A DNA stretch of 64,000 nucleotides from the NCBI GenBank assembly GCA_964508975.1, contig CAZDVQ010000001.1, positions 62,001 to 126,000 of the forward strand. The letters run 5' to 3'. The DNA comes from CAZDVQ01 sp964508975 (GTDB taxonomy: Bacteria; Bacteroidota; Bacteroidia; Chitinophagales; Saprospiraceae). Every line of letters starts with the position of its first letter. The stretch's first letter is position 1. Below the pieces are notes generated by a model. That model did no database searches and had not been told where the DNA came from. It saw only the letters and a program-made list of their open reading frames with translations. Below are positions 59,260 through 64,000 of this stretch, one piece after another. The position numbers were made by a program, and so were the translations under genes.

Positions 59260-60069
59260 ATGACCCTAATTATACTCGGCTACGCAGCGGCCTTGCTCAT
59301 TGGCCTTGCCCTTGGCTTGATTGGCGGCGGAGGCTCTATCCTTACCGTTCCTGTTTTGGTTTACCTCTTGGGAATACCCGCTTCCCTAGCCACAGGTTAT
59401 TCTTTATTCGTTGTTGGGGCCACGAGCCTTGTAGGGGGCATTCAAAAATACCGTCAAGGCGATGTTGATGTAAAAACAGCCGTTATATTTGGTATCCCCT
59501 CCATCATTGCCGTTTACCTAACGCGAGCATTCATGGTGCCCGCTATACCTGCTGAAGTATTTACACTCGGTAATTTTACCATGACCAAGGATATTTTACT
59601 CATGGCCCTTTTCGCTGCTTTAATGATTGCTGCATCTTTTTCCATGATTCGCAGTAAGCCCGCCAAAGCTACCAACAATACCAACGAAGCGCCTCAACCT
59701 CAGGCATTTAACTACCCGCTTATCTTGGCCGAAGGTGCTGTGGTAGGTGTAATTACCGGCATGGTGGGCGCAGGCGGCGGCTTTTTGATTATCCCTGCCT
59801 TGGTGTTCTTGGCCAAGCTACCCATGAAAATTGCCATTGGTACTTCTTTGATGATTATCGCGGCCAAATCGCTTATCGGGTTCCTGGGCGATGCACTCAA
59901 CGAACCGCTCGACTGGCAATTACTGCTTATCTTTACAGCCATTTCCATCGTGGGTATATTCGTGGGCAATATATTGTCGCGTAGAATACCAGCAGATAGC
60001 TTGAAAGTTGGCTTTGGCTGGTTTGTACTCGTGATGGGCATTTATATCTTATTCAAACAATTTGCCTAG
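59260..60069 (+). CDS. TauE/SafE-family sulfite/organosulfonate exporter-like protein
   Basis: 269 aa, about eight membrane segments in two related halves: AALLIGLALGLIGGGGSILT and VVGVITGMVGAGGGFLIIPA carry the duplicated GGGG/GAGGG motif of the family. Such carriers export sulfite, sulfoacetate or related anions. The next gene follows with zero gap and a sulfide:quinone oxidoreductase gene lies beyond it, so a role in disposing of oxidised sulfur is likely. Confidence 0.9.
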   Translation: MTLIILGYAAALLIGLALGLIGGGGSILTVPVLVYLLGIPASLATGYSLFVVGATSLVGGIQKYRQGDVDVKTAVIFGIPSIIAVYLTRAFMVPAIPAEVFTLGNFTMTKDILLMALFAALMIAASFSMIRSKPAKATNNTNEAPQPQAFNYPLILAEGAVVGVITGMVGAGGGFLIIPALVFLAKLPMKIAIGTSLMIIAAKSLIGFLGDALNEPLDWQLLLIFTAISIVGIFVGNILSRRIPADSLKVGFGWFVLVMGIYILFKQFA

Positions 60070-60819
60070 ATGCGTACCTGTTTTATCGCTTTGTTTTTTG
60101 TATTCGGGTTGGCCAACAACTCTATGTCACAAACGCAGCATTTTAACTTTTGGGGCAGGTTAAGCATCAACCAAGCGCTGCACAAAAATTGGAAACTTGA
60201 GCTAGAAGGGCAATACCGTACACAAAATAAACCCTACAATCAGTCGGGCAATTTATTTGCACAGCACCTGGCCCAAACCGTACGGGTTTGGGTTTACGGG
60301 CAAATTAAGCCCAACTTGGGCATCGCCATCTCGCCATTTGCCTTGTTCCACGCCTGGAGCCCCGTTAATACCCTCGCCGATGAATTGAAGCCCGGCAAGA
60401 ACGAATACCGCCTCGCCGCTAACGCAAGTTTTAGCCATAAATTTGGCCAATTTGAATGGAGCAACAGGCCTGGTTATGAGCTGCGTATATTCGACAATGG
60501 TGCTGGGCAGGCCCCAACCATAAACCATCGGTTTAGGCACAGGCTCATGCTTAGCTACAAATTAAACGACAAGCTTCAAATCAACGCTTTCGACGAGGGC
60601 TTTATAGCCGCCGCCCGCAGTAATCAACAAAGCTTAGCCTGGTTCGACCAGAACCGCCTAGGGCTGTCAACGACCTATAAACCTTATCCATATTTTAGGC
60701 TAGAATTAGGTTTTTTCCACGTGGCCCGTGGTAAAGCCCAGGCCACAATACTCGACCAAGACATCAATATTTTCCTCAATATGGCGCTTTTGTTGTCTTC
60801 CTATAAAAAGGCAAAATAG
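60070..60819 (+). CDS. DUF2490-type outer-membrane barrel protein
   Basis: 249 aa with signal peptide MRTCFIALFFVFGLANNSMS. Mature part FNFWGRLSINQALHKNWKLE followed by LELEGQYRTQNKP and alternating beta strands (RHRLMLSYKLNDKLQINAFD, RLGLSTTYKPYPYFRLELGF) matches the DUF2490 family of predicted barrels. Its ATG directly follows the exporter's TAG. Possibly provides outer-membrane passage for what the exporter releases; this is inference. Confidence 0.8.
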   Translation: MRTCFIALFFVFGLANNSMSQTQHFNFWGRLSINQALHKNWKLELEGQYRTQNKPYNQSGNLFAQHLAQTVRVWVYGQIKPNLGIAISPFALFHAWSPVNTLADELKPGKNEYRLAANASFSHKFGQFEWSNRPGYELRIFDNGAGQAPTINHRFRHRLMLSYKLNDKLQINAFDEGFIAAARSNQQSLAWFDQNRLGLSTTYKPYPYFRLELGFFHVARGKAQATILDQDINIFLNMALLLSSYKKAK

Positions 60820-60833
60820 ATTTTTTTGAGCTA

Positions 60834-60849
60834 TGTGATAAACGTCACC
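60834..60849 (+). promoter_or_regulatory. CRP/FNR-type box 2 before the SQR gene
   Basis: TGTGATAAACGTCACC: TGTGA-N6-TCACC, close to the CRP consensus TGTGA-N6-TCACA, 128 bp upstream of the SQR start codon. Confidence 0.6.
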
Positions 60850-60977
60850 AAATTAAAGTTTGAATTTGGCGCTCTTTGCAATACCATGGGATTGTGTTTT
60901 TAAAAATATCCGTAAAATATTCCATCCCATGGCGACCAACTTCAACATCCTAGCTCACACCAAAAAAGATTCTAAAC

Positions 60978-62255
60978 ATGTCAAAGCATCACCAAATTCT
61001 AGTTATCGGGGCGGGTAACGCTGGCCTTTCTGTAGCAGCACAACTGCTCATCAAGCGCCCCAACCTCGATATCGCGATTATCGATCCCTCCGATAAACAT
61101 TATTATCAACCCGCCTGGACCCTCGTGGGCGGCGGAGCTTTCGATATTAAAAAAACAGAACACGACCAAGCTAAGTATATCCCCAAACAAGCCAAGTGGA
61201 TCAAAGAGGCCGTTGATACCCTCGATCCCGATAATAACGCACTCACCACCACTGCTGGCAACACCTATACCTACGATATTTTAGTGGCTGCCCCTGGCAT
61301 TCAACTTAACTGGGACCTCATCGAGGGCCTACCCGAAACCCTCGGCAAAAACGGTGTTACATCTAACTATCGCTTCGATTTAGCGCCTTACACCTGGGAG
61401 CTGGTTAAAAATTTTAAAGGCGGCAAGGCCCTATTCACCAACCCCAGTACGCCTATTAAATGTGGTGGCGCCCCTCAAAAAATTATGTACCTCGCATCCG
61501 ACCGCTTCCGGAAAAATGGCGTACTGAAAGATTCAAACGTTGAGTTTTGTAGCGCAGGCGGTGTCATCTTCGGCGTAAAAAAATATGCCGAAACACTCCT
61601 GAAAGTAGTTGACCGCTACGGCATCCAACTCAATTTCAAACACGACCTCATGACCATCGATGGCCCCAACAAGAAGGCTGTGTTCAAAGTAACCGATGCC
61701 GAGGGCAACTCGAGCCTCGTGACCAAGGAGTTCGACATGATTCACGTTACGCCGCCACAATCCGCACCTGATTTTATTCGCGAAAGCCCCTTGGCCGTTG
61801 GATATCAAGACCAAATTAACGCACAATGTGCGGGTGGTGATAAACCAGGATCGGTCAGCGTTTTTGCCTCTTTGGTTCACCCGCTCGGCTGGATTGACGT
61901 TGACAAACACAGCCTCCAGCACAACCACTACCCCAACGTTTTCAGCCTCGGCGATGCCGCCAACACACCTAACGCCAAAACAGGTGCAGCCATCCGCAAA
62001 CAAGCTCCCGTGGTGGTGGCCAACCTGCTGTCGTTCCTCGATAAGCAGGCGCTCACGGCGCAGTACAACGGTTACGGCTCTTGCCCACTCGTTACGGGTT
62101 ACAATAAATTGGTATTGGCCGAATTCGATTACAACAACGAGCCTGTCGAGACTTTCCCTTTCAACCAGGCCAAAGAACGCTACTCGATGTGGTTGCTTAA
62201 AAAGGAAGTGTTACCACGCTTGTACTGGAAAAAAATCCTCACCGGCAAGGCTTAG
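60978..62255 (+). CDS. sqr: Sulfide:quinone oxidoreductase-like flavoprotein
   Basis: 425 aa. The N-terminal FAD fold is ILVIGAGNAGLSVAAQLL; HYYQPAWTLVGGGAFD and PIKCGGAPQKIMYLASD (with the redox Cys) match type II SQR, the branch that includes mitochondrial SQOR. The end GSCPLVTGYNKLVLAEFDYN and KKEVLPRLYWKKILTG is also typical. The enzyme oxidises sulfide to a persulfide or polysulfide and reduces the quinone pool at the membrane. TauE/SafE exporter and a shared operator-like box make this a small sulfide-detoxification locus. Confidence 0.9.
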   Translation: MSKHHQILVIGAGNAGLSVAAQLLIKRPNLDIAIIDPSDKHYYQPAWTLVGGGAFDIKKTEHDQAKYIPKQAKWIKEAVDTLDPDNNALTTTAGNTYTYDILVAAPGIQLNWDLIEGLPETLGKNGVTSNYRFDLAPYTWELVKNFKGGKALFTNPSTPIKCGGAPQKIMYLASDRFRKNGVLKDSNVEFCSAGGVIFGVKKYAETLLKVVDRYGIQLNFKHDLMTIDGPNKKAVFKVTDAEGNSSLVTKEFDMIHVTPPQSAPDFIRESPLAVGYQDQINAQCAGGDKPGSVSVFASLVHPLGWIDVDKHSLQHNHYPNVFSLGDAANTPNAKTGAAIRKQAPVVVANLLSFLDKQALTAQYNGYGSCPLVTGYNKLVLAEFDYNNEPVETFPFNQAKERYSMWLLKKEVLPRLYWKKILTGKA

Positions 62256-62287
62256 AATTGCTTAAAATACACTGAATTAGGTATCAT

Positions 62288-62323
62288 CCCCTGCAAAAAA
62301 GACTTAACTTTGCAGGGGTTTTT
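62288..62323 (+). terminator. Terminator of the SQR gene
   Basis: CCCCTGCAAA and TTTGCAGGGG pair perfectly around an 11-base loop, followed by TTTTTC. Confidence 0.85.
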
Positions 62324-62328
62324 CTTTT

Positions 62329-62427
62329 GGGCGTGCCCCCGCTTCGCGGGGTCGGTCCCCGCCGGGGTTCGCTACGCTCCGTGCGCCAAGGCGCACCGCC
62401 TACGGCGCCCTCTGGGCACCTCACGCA
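62329..62427 (+). repeat. GGGCG dispersed repeat, copy 18
   Basis: GGGCGTGCCCCCGCTTCGCG, GGTTCGCTACGCTCCGTGCG, CTCACGCA end; it starts right at the terminator's T-run. Confidence 0.75.
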
Positions 62428-62502
62428 GCGGCCTGCAAGTATTACCCCTTATAGTTGCTCCGGCGCTATTTCTGCTTTACACCCCACTATAAACACATCA
62501 TT

Positions 62503-63888
62503 ATGTCAGTTCAAGCCATCCATCCACGTAAAAAGTACAACAAGATTGTACAGCTGGAGCTTAACGAAATCTCAAGCGAGGTCATCGAGGCCATGATCCG
62601 CCAAGGCAAATTACCCAACTTTGCTAAAATTCACCGTGATTGGGCCTTTTTCAAAACAACGTCCGAGGAGGTTTACGAGCATATCGAACCATGGATTCAA
62701 TGGGTAACGGCACACACCGGTAAAACCTTTGCTGAACACCAGATTTTCCGCCTCAGCGATGTACACCAACTCAAACATACCCAAATTTGGGAAGCCCTCA
62801 GCGAGGCCGGTATCGAGTCAGCCATCGTGGGTAGTATGAACACTACGCGCCGCAATACCAAGGGTGGTATATTTTTCCCCGACCCCTGGGCCCAAGTCAA
62901 CGAGGCTTACCCAGATAGCCTTAAACCTTTCTGGCAGCTTATCCACGACCGTGTAAATAGCCACGCCACCGGCAAAATAAACTTGCTCGACATGGCAAAA
63001 GGGGCACAGGTTGGACTCAAGTTTGGCATCCCCCTCCATGTTTATGCACAAATGGGCCAACAGCTCGTTAGTCAGAAATTCAACCCTAAAACCAAGTGGA
63101 AATTAGCCTCGGTATTCGATATGTTCTTGGCAGAGTTGTTCAAGAGTGTATTCAAAACCACCAAATTTGGCTATTATACCTTGTTCCTCAACGCTATAGC
63201 ACACTACCAGCACCACTACTGGCGTGCCTTTGACGGCGAAAAATTTGATAAATCTATCAGCTACCCCGATATTGAAACCAACCACGACCCCATGACCCAC
63301 GGCTACGAAATGTATGACCGCATCCTGGGGAACGTGCTTGAATTAGTAGCTAACGAACCTGATACCTTGGTGATTCTCCTCTCTGGGCTATCTCAAATAC
63401 CGTATACCGACAAAGAAGCGCAAGGCGGCATGAATTACTACCGCTTGAACAACCATGCTGAATTTGCGACCAGTATCGGTTTGCAAAACTGCGAGATATT
63501 CCCGCTCATGAGCCGCGACTGGCAGGTAAAGTACAAGGATGAAGCCGCACGTACTGCCGCTTTAGAATTATTGAACGGCCTGATGGTTAACGACGAACAA
63601 TTGTTCAATGTAACCGAAAACACGCCTGGCTACATCTTCATCGAAACCAAGTACACCAAGGGTATCAAACCCAACACCCCGATTATCAACGCCGCTGGAC
63701 ATAATTGCTGCATTTTTGACCAAGTGTTTACCAACATAGCCATCAAGTCGGGCCACCACACCGGTATTGGTAACATGTGGATTTCAGATCGTCAGTTGAC
63801 CGAAACACAAGGTACAGTTGTTCCATTGACTTCTGTGTACAACTTTAGCCTAGAAGCGCTAGGAGCCTTGAAAACGGAGTTGGTATAG
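62503..63888 (+). CDS. Alkaline-phosphatase-superfamily-like protein, unknown substrate
   Basis: 461 aa from ATG 62503. Segments IVQLELNEISSEVIEAMIRQ, GKLPNFAKI, YEHIEPWIQWVTAHTGKTFA, IFRLSDV, FFPDPWAQVNEAYP and late GHNCCIFDQ match a family I associate with type I phosphodiesterase/alkaline-phosphatase-like proteins often found near polysaccharide genes. The usual metal Asp at the first strand is replaced (LELNE), so whether it hydrolyses phosphate or sulfate esters is open. No signal peptide; cytosolic. It stands alone between two terminators. Confidence 0.6.
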   Translation: MSVQAIHPRKKYNKIVQLELNEISSEVIEAMIRQGKLPNFAKIHRDWAFFKTTSEEVYEHIEPWIQWVTAHTGKTFAEHQIFRLSDVHQLKHTQIWEALSEAGIESAIVGSMNTTRRNTKGGIFFPDPWAQVNEAYPDSLKPFWQLIHDRVNSHATGKINLLDMAKGAQVGLKFGIPLHVYAQMGQQLVSQKFNPKTKWKLASVFDMFLAELFKSVFKTTKFGYYTLFLNAIAHYQHHYWRAFDGEKFDKSISYPDIETNHDPMTHGYEMYDRILGNVLELVANEPDTLVILLSGLSQIPYTDKEAQGGMNYYRLNNHAEFATSIGLQNCEIFPLMSRDWQVKYKDEAARTAALELLNGLMVNDEQLFNVTENTPGYIFIETKYTKGIKPNTPIINAAGHNCCIFDQVFTNIAIKSGHHTGIGNMWISDRQLTETQGTVVPLTSVYNFSLEALGALKTELV

Positions 63889-63911
63889 GCATTGGCTAGT
63901 ATATATCTACA

Positions 63912-63963
63912 AATAATTAAGGCGTGTCGAAATTGTATATTTCCGGCACGCCTTAATTATTTT
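63912..63963 (+). terminator. Terminator of the phosphatase-like gene
   Basis: AATAATTAAGGCGTG and CACGCCTTAATTATT form a long stem followed by TTTT. The last 37 bases of the window show nothing more. Confidence 0.85.
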
Positions 63964-64000
63964 ACCTAATCCTATCCGCAGATTTATAGGTGCGTTGATC

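Noticed and set aside
1..64000. tRNA, rRNA, CRISPR arrays, prophage or transposase genes
   Set aside because: I looked for characteristic sequences while reading and found none; short or unusual RNAs could be missed without a covariance search.

Overview
The window is a stretch of chromosome from a member of the Bacteroidota, probably a Chitinophagales/Sphingobacteriales/Saprospiria-like lineage. I judge this from gene content, not from a search. Two giant secreted proteins carry type IX secretion C-terminal sorting domains (1670-5242 and 24406-30222). Many genes are preceded by the Bacteroidota sigma-factor motif TAnnTTTG, sometimes with TTTG 19 bases upstream. The gene orders bamD-rpoZ-coaBC and fabH-efp-accB-accC, and the clpS-aat pair, are housekeeping clusters. 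I recognised no rRNA, tRNA, CRISPR array, prophage or transposase gene.

Layout. 1-940: start of an M3 peptidase, cut by the window edge. 1.7-6.4 kb: S8 protease with PKD and BNR-like repeats, an EGF-like lipoprotein, and a relic of a second protease-like gene. 6.4-14.2 kb: TolC-like protein, SDR enzyme, rhodanese, a Panacea-domain pair that looks like a toxin-antitoxin module, a phospholipid-type methyltransferase, gcvT, a thioesterase, rsmE, and a methyltransferase that seems to start at ATT. 14.3-21.8 kb: a TetR gene followed by a six-gene efflux operon (TolC, HlyD, two ABC ATPases, two permeases). It resembles a split Ybh-type exporter, and a shared operator-like sequence lies in front of both the regulator and the operon. 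22-24 kb: beta-barrel protein and the N-degron pair ClpS-Aat. 24.4-30.2 kb: SprB-repeat adhesin. 31-44 kb: cell-wall hydrolase, pheS, MORN protein, DinB, pdxA, leucyl aminopeptidase, two small lipid or ligand proteins, methylmalonyl-CoA mutase and an M28 peptidase. 43.8-48.8 kb: fabH, efp, accB, accC and dnaN. 48.8-52.5 kb: two paralogous 501-aa helical-repeat proteins flanking a 45-aa double-glycine peptide gene. 52.9-56.9 kb: bamD, rpoZ, coaBC, and a ParA with a ribbon-helix-helix partner. 57-58.8 kb: three small secreted or lipid-anchored proteins. 59.2-62.3 kb: TauE exporter, DUF2490 protein and sulfide:quinone oxidoreductase, with similar GTGA-N6-TCAC boxes. 62.5-63.9 kb: an alkaline-phosphatase-superfamily-like protein.

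The intergenic DNA is unusually full of repeats. At least 18 copies of a modular GC-rich element (starting GGGCG after a T-run and often ending CGCTNACGCA) sit between genes in both orientations. Two inverted copies of a 287-bp MITE-like element have inserted into that element, each flanked by a 10-bp direct repeat. A second MITE family (about 160 bp, two copies), a second GC-rich repeat family (two copies) and short GTTCATCGTTCATTG-type arrays are also present.

The best candidates for undescribed biology are the GG-peptide with its two flanking 501-aa paralogues, the Panacea-domain operon with an unrecognised partner, and the ParA plus a partner carrying three copies of a 10-residue motif and a putative RHH domain.
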